Positions 12,540-22,768 of a stretch of DNA of 64,000 nucleotides are shown here, in pieces. Position 1 is the stretch's first letter. Each line of letters begins with the position of its first letter. The stretch spans positions 1 to 64,000 of the forward strand of contig NW_020825577.1 in the NCBI RefSeq assembly GCF_003286085.1, read 5' to 3'. The position numbers and the translations under genes were made by a program. The stretch is from Drosophila persimilis. Taxonomy: Eukaryota > Arthropoda > Insecta > Diptera > Drosophilidae. The notes below the pieces were generated by a model. It was given only the letters and a program-made list of their open reading frames with translations. It had not been told where the DNA came from and did not search any database.

Positions 12540-14949
12540 TGTGCGGTGGTTCAATATACGTGCAAGTGCTGGATAGGGAAGGGTTCTATATAAGTGCGGT
12601 GGTTCAATATACATGCAAGTGCTGGATAGGGAAGGGTTCTATATAAGTGTAAGTGCCATATAGTTGCGGGGTTCAACTTTTTTTTGGGGCTAAATTGCCA
12701 AACTGGTGCTTGTGCCCAAAATTTGCGATCCTGCCACATTTCCTGGAGCGTGGGTGCTATATAGGTGCGGTGGTTCAATATACGTGCAAGTGCTGGATAG
12801 GGAAGGGATCTATATAAGTGCAGGTGCCATATAGCTGCTGAGGTTCCACTTTTTTTGGGCGATAGTGTCATATTGGTTCTAGTGCCCAAGATGTGCGATC
12901 CTGCTACATTTCCTTTAGCGTGGGTGCTATATAGGTGCGGTGGTTCAATATGCGTGCAAGTGCTGGATAGGGAAGGGATCTATATAAGTGCAGGTGCCAT
13001 ATAGCTGCGGAGGTTCCACTTTTTTTGCGCTATAGTGTCATATTGGTTCTAGTGCCCAAGATGTGCGATCCTGCCACATTTCCTGGAGCGTGAGCGTGGG
13101 TGCTATATAGGTGCGGTGGTTCAATATTCGTGCAAGTGCTGGATAGGGAAGGGATCTATATAACTGCAGGTGCCATATAGCTGCGGAGGTTCCACTTTTT
13201 TGGGCTATAGTGTCATATTGGTTCTAGTGCCCAAGATGTGCGATCCTGCCACATTTCCTGGAGCGTGGGTGCTATATATGTGCGGTGGTTCAATATACGT
13301 GCAAGTGCTGGATAGGGAAGGGTTCTATATAAGTGCGGTGGTTCAATATACATGCAAGTGCTGGATAGGGAAGGGTTCTATATAAGTGTAAGTGCCATAT
13401 AGTTGCGGGGTTCAACTTTTTTTGGGGCTATAGTGTCATATTGGTTCTAGTACCCAAGATGTGCGATCCTGCGACATTTCCTGGAGCGTGGGTGCTATAT
13501 AGGTGCGGTGGTTCAATATACATGCAAGTGCTGGATAGGGAAGGGTTCTATATAAGTGTAAGTGCCATATAGTTGCGGGGTTCAACTTTTTTTTGGGGCT
13601 AAATTGCCAAACTGGTGCTTGTGCCCAAAATTTGCGATCCTGCCACATTTCCTGGAGCGTGGGTGCTATATAGGTGCGGTGGTTCAATATACGTGCAAGT
13701 GCTGGATAGGGAAGGGATCTATATATGTGCAGGTGCCATATAGCTGCGGAGGTTCCACTTTTTTTGGGCTATAGTGTCATATTGGTTCTAGTGCCCAAGA
13801 TGTGCGATCCTGCCACATTTCCTGGAGCGTGGGTGCTATATAGGTGCGGTGGTTCAATATGCGTGCAAGTGCTGGATAGGGAAGGGATCTATATAAGTGC
13901 AGGTGCCATATAGCTGCGGAGGTTCCACTTTTTTTGCGCTATAGTGTCATAATGGTTCTAGTGCCCAAGATGTGCGATCCTGCCACATTTCCTGGAGCGT
14001 GGGTGCTATATAGGTGCGGTGGTTCAATATACGTGCACTTTTTTTGGGCTATAGTGTCATATTGGTTCTAGTGCCCAAGATGTGCGATCCTGCCACATTT
14101 CCTGGAGCGTGGGTGCTATATAGGTGCGGTGGTTCAATATACGTGCAAGTGCTGGATAGGGAAGGGATCTATATAAGTGCAGGTGCCATATAGCTGCGGA
14201 GGTTCCACTTTTTTGGGCTATAGTGTCATATTGGTTCTAGTGCCCAAGATGTGCGATCCTGCCACATTTCCTGGAGCGTGGGTGCTATATATGTGCGGTG
14301 GTTCAATATACGTGCAAGTGCTGGATAGGGAAGGGTTCTATATAAGTGCGGTGGTTCAATATACATGCAAGTGCTGGATAGGGAAGGGTTCTATATAAGT
14401 GTAAGTGCCATATAGTTGCGGGGTTCAACTTTTTTTTGGGGCTAAATTGCCAAACTGGTGCTTGTGCCCAAAATTTGCGATCCTGCCACATTTCCTGGAG
14501 CGTGGGTGCTATATAGGTGCGGTGGTTCAATATATGTGCAAGTGCTGGATAGGGAAGGGATCTATATAAGTGCAGGTGCCATATAGCTGCGGAGGTTCCA
14601 CTTTTTTTGGGCTATAGTGTCATATTGGTTCTAGTGCCCAAGATGTGCGATCCTGCCACATTTCCTGGAGCGTGGGTGCTATATAGGTGCGGTGGTTCAA
14701 TATACGTGCAAGTGCTGGATAGGGAAGCGATCTATATAAGTGCAGGTGCCATATAGCTGCGGAGGTTCCACTTTTTTGGGCTATAGTGTCATATTGGTTC
14801 TAGTGCCCAAGATGTGCGATCCTGCCACATTTCCTGGAGCGTGGGTGCTATATATGTGCGGTGGTTCAATATACGTGCAAGTGCTGGATAGGGAAGGGTT
14901 CTATATAAGTGCGGTGGTTCAATATACATGCAAGTGCTGGATAGGGAAG
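12540..14949. repeat. Satellite units with a 53-bp internal duplication (223-bp type)
   Basis: Several monomers here carry two tandem copies of the 53-bp segment that runs from GTGCGGTGGTTCAATATAC to TTCTATATAA, for example 12541-12646, 13279-13385, 14293-14398 and 14855-14949. This gives a 223-bp unit. One monomer is shortened: at about 14036 ATACGTGCA runs directly into the T-tract, about 60 bp missing. Another carries a 6-bp GAGCGT duplication at about 13086-13097. Confidence 0.85.
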
Positions 14950-15313
14950 TGTTCAGGCCAGCAATAGACAGTTTCCGCGCACTGTGCCGGCTCCGCGCGC
15001 CTCGGTCCCGGCTCGCGCTCGCGCGCTCGGAGGGGCGCTCGGATCCACAATCCACGATCCACACGGCGCTCACCGCAGCACAAAGGCAGCATAAATCATA
15101 GAGCATAAGGCATAGAGAGTTAGTTACGTTGTCACCCCCGCTTCAACCTGTCGACATACCGCGCGAATACCCAATAATTACATGAACAATATATATATAT
15201 ACACACAACGAAACCCATCGGCCTTTCCTTTCTGTGACGACTGCTAGGAGTTTATACTGGAACCTACACCTCGCCGTTGGATAATTGATCCTCGATCCGC
15301 TCCACTACAAACA
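14950..15313 (+). repeat. BEL element 5' LTR
   Basis: A direct repeat of 22917-23282, beginning TGTTCAGGCC and ending CTACAAACA. The first 110 bp are very GC-rich and contain GCGCTCGCGCGCTCGG, in sharp contrast to the AT-rich satellite. A (TA)n stretch at about 15189-15202 could act as a TATA element, but the start site is not determinable by eye. Differences from the 3' LTR are CACCGCAG versus CACCTGCAG, AAATCATAG versus AAAGCATAG, and two changes at TACTGGAACC, giving about 99% identity and hence a young insertion. Confidence 0.93.
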
Positions 15314-15314
15314 T

Positions 15315-15332
15315 TGGTCCTTCGAGCCGGAT
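15315..15332 (+). other. Primer binding site, tRNA-Tyr type
   Basis: TGGTCCTTCGAGCCGGAT starts one or two bases after the LTR end. Its complement ends in CCA and matches what I recall of the 3' end of insect tRNA-Tyr (acceptor stem CCTTCGA pairing with TCGAAGG, discriminator A). The position next to the LTR and the leading TGG are seen; the tRNA identity is from memory. Confidence 0.75.
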
Positions 15333-16548
15333 CTTCGCCTTCCCCATAAGGAGAAGCTCACCCCAGCCAGCATCGGCGGATCGCTCCAAGTGTAAGATAA
15401 GTACAACCCTTCGATTGTGCCCAACACCAGTGCAGTGATTTTGTGCGAGTTTCCCATCCCAGTCCGAGTTCCCGCGGCATATGTACATATATGCCTTTCT
15501 CGCTCTAGCTCCAAATTAAACCATACTTCGTTCTGCCAACGGTTGTGGCCTCCTATTTCTCCAAAGGTTTAATTTGATCCGAGCTAGCTCCTGCGTTCCT
15601 CCTCCGATCCAGTGCCCACATTAATATATAGCTGTCTGTAAATCATATTCCTACCGCTCCCAGCTACCAGCTGAGCTTTCGCTGCTGACAACTGCACATG
15701 CACAACAACATACATACATATGTACATATGTGTAAGCAACGCAAACCAAGCGGCTGGCAACAAACAAAAAGACATATTCTTGCAATTAATTTGTTGTTCA
15801 TTCCGTGCATGCTCAACGGGTTATAGTTCTTTCGTTTGTTTTAAAGAATATAGAATAACAAATCACAAATCATTATATTGCCAATAAAAATAAAACACGA
15901 CTCCATACATATCATCTTACATATGCGCACGCATTTTCAACTAACAACTCTTGCACATCTGTATATACATACATATATTGTATTGTATTGTATATAAAAC
16001 GGTTACTCCGTTTTTTTTACCCGTTGTTTCAATCTCGTCAAAAGGGGGGGTCGTTAATCCAAGCCACGGTACCTAGCACTTACACCCATACACACACACA
16101 CATACAAGCAACAGCAGCGACGCATTCTGTTCATTTTTCCTTTCGCTTTCGCTTCTCCACCGTTTGCTTGCGTTGTTGTTGGTGGGAGAATATTTTTCGG
16201 TGCCGCGCTTGACCGTAACGGAACGCCAAGTGACGCGCTACCCTGATTTTCAAGGGTATATTGTTTTGAACATTCGGTTTGCAACCGACTCTATATAGGG
16301 GGACCTTGTGCATCAATATCATTGCTCATCCATTAGTCGCTCTTGGTTGGACATTTTTTTTGTATTTGATAGTAGTATTTTATATTTATATTCCGGCCAC
16401 GGTGCCCGACTTCTACTATATAAATACTCGCGATAAATTCCGCCAAGGCCACATATCCACGGTTCGTCGTTCAAAACTTCCACTTCTCCATTTCCGCTCA
16501 CCTGCTTTGCGACTCTGATACGCGTTATCGCAAATCCATCAGCCAACC
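15333..16548 (+). other. BEL element untranslated leader
   Basis: About 1.2 kb between the primer site and the gag start, with no supported gene. It is AT-rich, with simple repeats ACATACATACATATG near 15710, TGTATTGTATTGTAT near 15978 and ACACACACAC near 16089. There is a purine tract AAAAGGGGGGG at 16040-16050 and TATATA motifs near 16291 and 16418. Short ORFs on both strands have no recognisable domain. The leader probably carries packaging and dimerisation signals, but none can be named from sequence alone. Confidence 0.6.
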
Positions 16549-18087
16549 ATGCCCACTGGTGATAAGAAATCTCGCAAGAAGTTTAAGCGGGTGAGTTCGC
16601 TGAGTTTAACCCATCCACCCAGCTCCAACGGCTCAATCGCTACGCCCACATCTTCCCGTCCGGCCCCAACTGAGCGAGGTCCGACCACGTCCAGGGCTCA
16701 CGCACCACATGCCTTTGAGGCCTTGTTGCTCCCCTCGGTCGTCCCTCGCACGGTTCCGAGCACTATGGCCCAATCGGCCGCCAGTTCCGCACGGTCTAAG
16801 TTTGCCTTGGCTGCAAGCAGACTGACACGCTTCGACCAGAAGCTCAGCGCTCCAGATGCTAGCACACCAACCCGCTCGCTCTCCCAAGTCCATCGAGATC
16901 AACTCCGAAGCCTGTGGGCGAAGGTGGACGCGGAGTTCGAGGCCTGTGTGGAGGCGATAACGGAAGTAGATCCAGAGGGGGTAGCTGACGTCCAGGGGAT
17001 GTACGATGACTGCTACGCGGTCTACGCGCAATGCCTTGCCGAACTGAACGATCAGCTCGAACCCCCGACTGTCCCTCACACGCCTCAACTGGCCGTTCAA
17101 GTGCCGACGTCCGGCGGTTGCCGTCTTCCTCCATGTGACACTGAAGTTTTCAGTGGGGACTATCAGCAGTGGCCCACGTTCCGAGACCTGTTCACCGCCA
17201 TATATATAGAGAACCCGAGGTTGGCTCCAGTAGAAAAACTGTTCCACCTCAACAAAAAAACAAGCGGTGAGGCCCACGACATAGTGGCACAGGCTCCACT
17301 CACGAACGAAGGGTTCGCGTCCGCATGGAGCGCCCTCCGTGAGCGTTTCCAGAACAAGAGGCTGATACTCAAAGCCCAGCTGAAGATCCTTTTCAGTCTG
17401 CCCCAAATCCGCACCGAGTCAGCTGCAGCGCTAAAAGAGCTTCAGAGGGCCGTCCACAAGTGCCTTACGACACTCAACCACTCCGAGGTCTCCACAGACA
17501 GCATTTTCGCTGACGGAGTGTTAGTGTACCTCATATCCGCGAAGTTGCCGAAAACGACTTTGGAGCTTTGGGAGCAGTCCGTGACACACAAGTCCGAAAT
17601 TCCCACCTGGCACGCTATGGACAAGTTCCTGGCGGAGCGGTACCTGTCTCTCGAGGTGACCGAGGACGGCCATCCAGGCATGGAGACTCAGGCCCACTCC
17701 AGGGCGAGTCTACCCATGTCAGAGAGGTCAAAGGGCAATCCCAACCCTTTCCGTTCCCAAGAGAGCCCTGTTGCAAGGCGGGTTCACTCTTTCGGAACAA
17801 CTGTGGATCCGAAGCGGAGAGCGTGTGATCTTTGCTCCAAAGATAACCATCCGATCCGGGTATGCCCTCAATTCCTTCAGATGAGACCTGATGCTCGCTC
17901 CAGCTATATTAAGCAAAAAATGCTTTGCTTAAACTGTTTCGCAAGAGGTCACCAGATTCGTGAATGCCCACAACTGCAACACGTGTGGAGACCGGCATCA
18001 TACGCTGCTGCACCGTGGCACTCCAGTTTCCAGCCAATCCGTGCCCAATTCCGTACCACTTCCGACTCCTGCCGAAGCTCAGCCTAG
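16549..18087 (+). pseudogene. gag: BEL gag (DUF1759 and zinc knuckles), frame broken before the third knuckle
   Basis: This is the structural protein that would form the capsid and bind element RNA. The ATG lies in good fly context (CCAACCATG) and begins a basic leader (KKSRKKFKR, residues 6-14). A Ser/Thr/Pro-rich region follows, then a DUF1759-like gag domain at about residues 187-370. Two zinc knuckles are complete: CX2CX4HX4C at residues 426-439 and again at 460-473. The third knuckle of this family (CX2CX3HX4H, CNTCGDRHHTLLH) is present but in the next frame, at about 17974-18012. BEL gag-pol is normally one long ORF, so the frame change at about 17957-17970 is most simply a small deletion; a programmed shift is less likely because no slippery site is apparent. 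The last residues up to 18087 are out-of-frame read-through. A splice donor lies inside codon region 14/15. Confidence 0.85.
16588..16596 (+). promoter_or_regulatory. Candidate 5' splice site inside gag
   Basis: CGG|GTGAGT: the intron would start at 16591. Six of six intronic bases fit the donor consensus. It falls exactly after gag codon 14, so a transcript spliced here keeps the gag AUG and a short basic leader. Its partner would be the acceptor at 21907. Confidence 0.6.
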
Positions 18088-20311
18088 CGTTCAGAACTAT
18101 TTCGCCTCCGGCAAGAGGGCGGTACTCCTAGGCACGGCTATTATTAATATTTGCCACTTGGGGACAAATTTTCGCGCCCGCGCTCTAATCGACCCGGGCT
18201 CCGAGGCGACGTTCATTACGGAACGTCTCTTCCAGATCATTAAGTTGCCATTCCGACTCGCCCAGGCACAGGTCTCGGGCCTCAATCAGACAATATCCGC
18301 TCAGTCCAAGAAACTCTGCCATTTTTCCATCCGTTCCCCGACTAAGCCGGGCTTACAATTGGACGCCACAGCCTATGTCCTGCCGGAACTATCAGGCAGC
18401 CTTCCCTCCCATCCGATCCCGCAACACTCGTTGCGAGACTTGCCGAACCTGCCATGGGCAGACCCGACATTTTACGAAAGCTCACAAATAGATGTCCTGA
18501 TTGGTGCCGACATCCTTCCATCCATCCTCTTGAGCGGCTCACAGACGAACATCTGTGGATCTCTCCTCGGACAGGAAACCATTTTCGGGTGGGTTCTTAC
18601 AGGCCCAGTGCCAAACACGGTACAAGGCCGGGTCGCATCCTTCTCCACGCAAATTTCCACCGAGCTAGAGACTCCGTTGGACAAACTCCTCACAAAGTTT
18701 TGGGAGGTGGAGGACATTCCTACTAAAATAGAAAGCGAGTCGGATTCGTACTGCGAAAGAAATTTCCTCCGAACTACGTCAAGAACGCCAAGCGGGAAAT
18801 ACGTCGTCACGTTACCGTTTCGCGACCCAGATCATCTCGGATCAGATCTGGGGTATTCAAGGGCAGCCGCGCTGGCCCAGTTCCTAAGAAACGAAAATCG
18901 CTTGAAAAGAAACGGTCCCCTACAAGAGCAGTACGACACCGTAATCCAAGAATACCTAGAGCTTGAACATATGACAGAAGTTCCTCCGACTCATGGGTCC
19001 TCAACCTACTACCTTCCGCACCACGCTGTCTTCAAGCCTGAGAGCACTACCACGAAGGTCCGCGTGGTATTTAACGCATCCAGCCCGTCGACCAACGGTG
19101 TGAGTTTGAATGATCTTCTGCACGCCGGCCCGGTCCTCCAATCTGACTTGACCCTCCAGATCCTGAAGTGGCGTTATTTCCGGTACGTTTTCAACGCGGA
19201 CATCACCAAGATGTATCGCCAAATTTGGGTTGACCCGAAACACACCCCTTTCCAGCGAATATTATTTCGAAACAAGGAGGGACTCATCCGCGACTATGAA
19301 CTTAAGACCGTAACCTTCGGGGTCAATTGCGCTCCTTTTCTTGCCATCCGAGTGTTGCAACAGCTAGCAAGCGACGTCCAGTCCAGATTTCCGAAAGCAA
19401 GTCGCATTATCCGATCATTCATGTATGTCGACGATGTCCTAGCCGGAGCGGATTCTACCGATGAGGCTCGACTAACGATCCGTGAGTTGCAGGCCGCACT
19501 TAGCTCTGCAGGTTTTCCGCTGCGGAAGTGGACTTCAAACCACAAAGCTATTCTGGCAGGAATTCCGAGTGCTCATCGTCTCCACACAGATTTTCTGGAG
19601 ATGGAGGAAGAGAGCACGGCTAAGACTCTCGGGATTCGCTGGAAAGCGACTTCAGACGAGTTTTTTTTTGTCCCTCCCGAGTTAGCGCCTGAGTCGTCAT
19701 ACACCAAGCGAGCAGTTCTGTCCCAGATCGCAAGGCTGTTCGACCCCGCGGGGTGGTTGGCCCCATTCATTGTTCGGTCCAAGATCTTCATGCAAGAAAT
19801 CTGGTTGCAGGACCTGGGATGGGACGATGAGCTTCCAAGCGAGATGCGCCAGCGCTGGCAAAGTTTCGTGCGGAGCTACTCCGCTCTCGACCAAATCCAT
19901 ATTCCAAGATGGGTCGGCTCCCGGCCAGCGGTAAAAGTCGAACATCATGGGTTCTGCGATGCATCCGAGAGGGCTTACGGTGCCGCCATCTACGTCCGCA
20001 TTGAGGTTGACCGTTTGGTCGAGGTGCAGCTTCTCACAGCGAAAACGCGAGTCGCACCCGTGAAAACCGTGTCGCTCCCCCGGTTAGAGCTTTGCGGGGC
20101 AGTGCTTTTGTCCGAAATGGCGGCGGCTATCCTGCCGAATATGCCAACAGCAAGTACGAGCTGCTATTGCTGGACCGATTCCACCATAGTCCTCGCCTGG
20201 CTGGCAAAGCCCGCGTGTCACTGGACCACGTTCGTGGCCAACCGAGTGACTAGGATATCTCAAGCGACCGATATTGAGAAGTGGTGCCACGTTCCATCCG
20301 AACAGAACAGA
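17960..20311 (+). pseudogene. pol: BEL pol part 1: retropepsin, reverse transcriptase, RNase H
   Basis: This is the catalytic part of the polyprotein, in frame 2. The apparent Met at 17960 is not a real start; the frame simply resumes after the gag lesion with the third zinc knuckle. An aspartic protease-like domain follows, with ALIDPGS (Asp at 18191-18193) and FGWVLTG near its end. The RT domain contains RVVFNASS, the first catalytic Asp in FNADITKMYRQ (19199) and the YVDD box at 19424-19435. RNase H has GFCDAS (Asp at 19958), a conserved Glu in LPRLELCG and Asp in CWTDST. The RT and RNase H cores look intact. The frame is lost just after HVPSEQN (about 20310), where the usual stretch before the integrase is missing and the following sequence is in frame 1. 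Residues read on to 20422 are out of frame. Confidence 0.85.
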
Positions 20312-21838
20312 ACGTGCCGTTACAGGAGTTGGTGGAGAACCAACTCTGGTGGCACGGACCAACTTGGCTGCAGAAGGGCCGAGATCAATGGCCGGCACCA
20401 GTTAATAACTCCCCCGTTATGACCTTAGAGCAGCGAACTGTAAAAGCCCATTTCGCACTCAACCCAGCCGAAGACTTCCTCGAACGATTCTCCAATCTGG
20501 AGAGAGCTCTACGAGTCCGTGCATATATCCTGCGCTTCACCAAGCGCTGCCGGAAGTTAGCCACCGCGCAAAAGGGCCATCTTACGAGCGGCGAAATTAC
20601 CGAAGCTGAAAAAACTCTTATCCTAGAGACGCAGCGTAGAGAGAACCCCGAGGAGTATCGCTGCCTAAGCGGTAAGCGGCCAACGCCAAGGTCAAGTTCT
20701 ATCCTGAACATGAACCCTTTCCTAGACCGCCATGGGTTGATCCGAGCATGCGGCCGTGTCGCACGCTCTGAAGTGCTAAGATACGACGAACGACATCCAA
20801 TCATTCTCCCATATAATTGTCGATTGTCTCGCCTCCTCGCGCAATTTACACACCGGATAACTCTTCATGGCGGCAACCAATTGATGGTGCGCCTCATTCG
20901 ATCAAAGTATTGGATTCCAAAGGTTCAAAGGCTTATGAAGGGGGTTGTGAACTCCTGCAAGGTCTATACAGGGAGAGCATGTCTGATCACGAAGGGGTAT
21001 GTGTGCGTATTCGTGTGTTTTTCCACAAAGGCGATACATTTAGAACCCACGTCCGACCTCACCACCGAAAAATTTCTCGCCGCCTTCGCTCGTTTCGTCG
21101 CAAGGCGCGGATGTCCACAGCGTATCCATTCAGATAATGGAAAAACTTTCGTTGGTGCAGCAACCCTGCTTTCCAGTGACTTCCTTGACGCGTTTAAGGA
21201 CTCGGTGACTGATGCGTATAGCCATCAGCGGGTTTCGTGGCGCTTCATCCCACCAGGAGCTCCACATATGGGAGGCCTATGGGAAGCCGGAGTGAAGAGT
21301 TTCAAAACTCTCTTCTACAAGGCCACGTCCACTCGGAGGTATACGTTTGAAGAGCTTTCTACGCTGCTCGCGAAGATTGAAGCGTGCCTCAATTCCAGGC
21401 CGCTCTCACCGATGTCCGATGATCCGACGGAGCTGCTAGCCCTCACTCCCGGGCACTTCCTTATTGGGGGGCCCTTAATGAGTACGGCCGAGCCCGAAAT
21501 AAAGGGGAACCTTAATTCGATCATCAATCGGTGGCAGCATTTGAAGGCCCTCAACCAACAGTTCTGTCAAAGGTGGAAGGAGGAATACCTCAAGGAGCTC
21601 CACAAGCGGACTAAGTGGCAGACGCCGACGCCAAATCTGCAGGTTGGCGATATGGTAGTCATCAAGGAGGATAACCTGCCGTCCAACGAATGGCGGCTCG
21701 GAAGGATAACTTCCGTGTATCCCGGTGCCGACGACAGGGTCCGTGTGGTGGAGGATATCCACCCGCGGTACCCTCAAAAGACCGATTGTCAAGGTCGTTC
21801 TCCTGCCAGTAGAACCCCGTAGTTCCATCCAACAATAA
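20312..21838 (+). pseudogene. pol: BEL pol part 2: integrase with internal deletion, plus DUF5641
   Basis: Continuation of pol in frame 1, beginning near VPLQELVENQLWWHGP. There is no genuine start codon; the longest frame only opens with a GTG at 20281. The integrase zinc domain keeps its two His (20851 and 20866, in HRITLHGG) and one Cys (20956, in NSCKV). The next residues (YTGRAC) belong well downstream in the family, so roughly 50 codons are missing at about 20960-20970. The missing part normally holds the second zinc Cys and the first catalytic Asp. The second Asp (HSDNGKT, 21133) and the Glu (GLWEAGVK, 21283) remain. The C-terminal DUF5641 domain is recognisable (GDMVVIKEDNLPSNEWRLGR). 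Another frame change at about 21740-21775 moves the usual tail into frame 2, which stops at TAA 21836-21838. Integrase should be inactive. Confidence 0.82.
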
Positions 21839-21871
21839 CGTGAATGTGCACTTGTCCCATTCACAGCTCCG

Positions 21872-21907
21872 TACTAATACTTCTTCGACTTCTCTATTCC
21901 ATCCTAG
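21872..21907 (+). promoter_or_regulatory. Candidate branch point and 3' splice site before ORF3
   Basis: TACTAAT at 21872-21878 matches the fly branch-point consensus CTAAT, with the likely branch A at 21877. A pyrimidine-rich stretch and TAG at 21905-21907 follow, about 30 nt downstream. The exon would begin at 21908. From 21908 to the ATG at 21926 is 18 nt with no stop, so joining to the donor at 16591 is in frame. Confidence 0.6.
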
Positions 21908-21925
21908 TTCCATCCTCATCCAGAC

Positions 21926-22768
21926 ATGGCCCCACGGATCCGCGCCAGCCGCACCACGGAGAGCCGGCGTGATCGAGGGATCAACTCGTACCGTTGCCGG
22001 GTCTGCCGAGGAATTCATCCGCTACGGACCTGTCACCATTTCCTTCGCCTGAGCCCTGAGAAGAGACTCCGAGCTGTCCTCATTAACAAATATTGCGGGA
22101 ACTGCCTGGCCCACCAACACTCCGGCCAGGATTGTCGCAGTGGCGGGCTGTGCCGGGTGTGTGGCAAAAACCACCACACTCTACTCCACATTCCCTCGTC
22201 TCGTCGTCCAGTCCGCTCGGCCTCAGGAGCATCGTCGCCATCTACAGCGCCCCACGTCAAACGCCGACCTCGGCGTCCAGCCCGCTCAGCCTCGGCTGCA
22301 TCGTCGCCATCCACGTCGGCCCACGCCGACCGCCGCCCGCGTCTCCCCGTGAGCCGCCCCGTGGCAGGGCCCCCGGCACCATCCGTCGACTCACTTCTAC
22401 AACATCGAAGCCTCATCATACTCCCGACGGCGCTGGTGGTCTTGGATACGGGTTCCAAAAACTTCGAGACGGCGGCGCTCATCGACCCATGCACGCCGGT
22501 GAGCTGTATTGACGACTCCTTGGCCAGCGCCTTCAAGTTGCCCACCACTTGTGTGGGGGACGAGAAAGTGTGTACGGCGGTGATCCGCGCCAAAATGGGC
22601 GACTTCCAGTTGGAGACGATGCTCAAGGTCGAGCCCCGTGTGCGCATCCGCACGCCTATCCGACAGCTGAGCGATTCCGTGCGGGCGCGTTTCGGTGACC
22701 TGAGGCTTGCCGATGAACAATTCCATCGACCGGCGACAATCTCGCTCATCTTGGGAGCAGATGTCTAA
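21926..22768 (+). CDS. BEL accessory ORF3: triple zinc knuckle plus retropepsin-like domain
   Basis: A 280-residue ORF between pol and the 3' LTR. Residues 24-36 form CX2CX3HX4C, 57-70 form CX2CX4HX4C and 76-88 form CX2CX3HX4H. This is the same order and spacing class as the element's own gag-pol nucleocapsid, including the shared HHTLLH. A basic Ser/Ala/Arg-rich linker follows, made of two 23-residue repeats (about 94-139). A retropepsin-like domain (about 160-280) then matches the pol protease in layout: ALIDPC at 184-189 where pol has ALIDPG, and LGADV near the end where pol has IGADI. The Gly after the catalytic Asp-Pro is replaced by Cys, so proteolytic activity is doubtful. There is no signal peptide or membrane segment, so it is not an env. 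The DUF1759 capsid domain and RT are absent. It is probably expressed by splicing from the gag AUG. A role in RNA binding or copy control is inference. Confidence 0.8.
   Translation: MAPRIRASRTTESRRDRGINSYRCRVCRGIHPLRTCHHFLRLSPEKRLRAVLINKYCGNCLAHQHSGQDCRSGGLCRVCGKNHHTLLHIPSSRRPVRSASGASSPSTAPHVKRRPRRPARSASAASSPSTSAHADRRPRLPVSRPVAGPPAPSVDSLLQHRSLIILPTALVVLDTGSKNFETAALIDPCTPVSCIDDSLASAFKLPTTCVGDEKVCTAVIRAKMGDFQLETMLKVEPRVRIRTPIRQLSDSVRARFGDLRLADEQFHRPATISLILGADV

Larger units (their letters stand above)
1..14949. repeat. 170-bp satellite array, block 1
   Basis: Head-to-tail monomers, all in one orientation, with a basic period of 170 bp. Recognisable landmarks in each unit are GTGCCATATAG, a T6-T8 run before GGGC, GATCCTGCCACATTTCC, GAGCGTGGGTGCTATATAGG and CTGGATAGGGAAGG. 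At least three variant types are mixed: one with AGCTGCGGAGGTTCCAC, one with AGTTGCGGGGTTCAAC followed by CTATAGTGTC, and one with AGTTGCGGGGTTCAAC followed by CTAAATTGCCAAACTGG. Some units carry an extra 53 bp. Single-monomer ORFs on both strands are by-products of the repeat. No gene or other unique sequence is seen in the block, which ends where the BEL element begins. Confidence 0.97.

Noticed and set aside
1..14949. CRISPR array
   Set aside because: The repeats are contiguous 170-bp units without unique spacers, in a eukaryotic context with no cas genes.
15315..15332. tRNA gene
   Set aside because: Only the complement of a tRNA 3' end is present, directly after an LTR, so it is a primer binding site. 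The same reasoning applies to 55435-55448.
16040..16050. Second (central) polypurine tract in the BEL leader
   Set aside because: The run AAAAGGGGGGG resembles the 3' tract, but it lies upstream of gag where a second plus-strand primer has no known role in this family; it is probably a simple homopolymer.
16633..17406. 257-codon - strand ORF opposite gag
   Set aside because: A shadow of the GC-rich gag coding strand; no domain, and the + strand frame has clear DUF1759 and zinc knuckles.
17957..17975. Programmed frameshift between BEL gag and pol
   Set aside because: The break splits a zinc-knuckle array and no slippery heptamer is visible; BEL gag-pol is usually one ORF, so a lesion is simpler.
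21926..22768. Env gene of the BEL element
   Set aside because: The position fits, but the protein has zinc knuckles and a retropepsin-like region, with no signal peptide, transmembrane segment or furin-like site.
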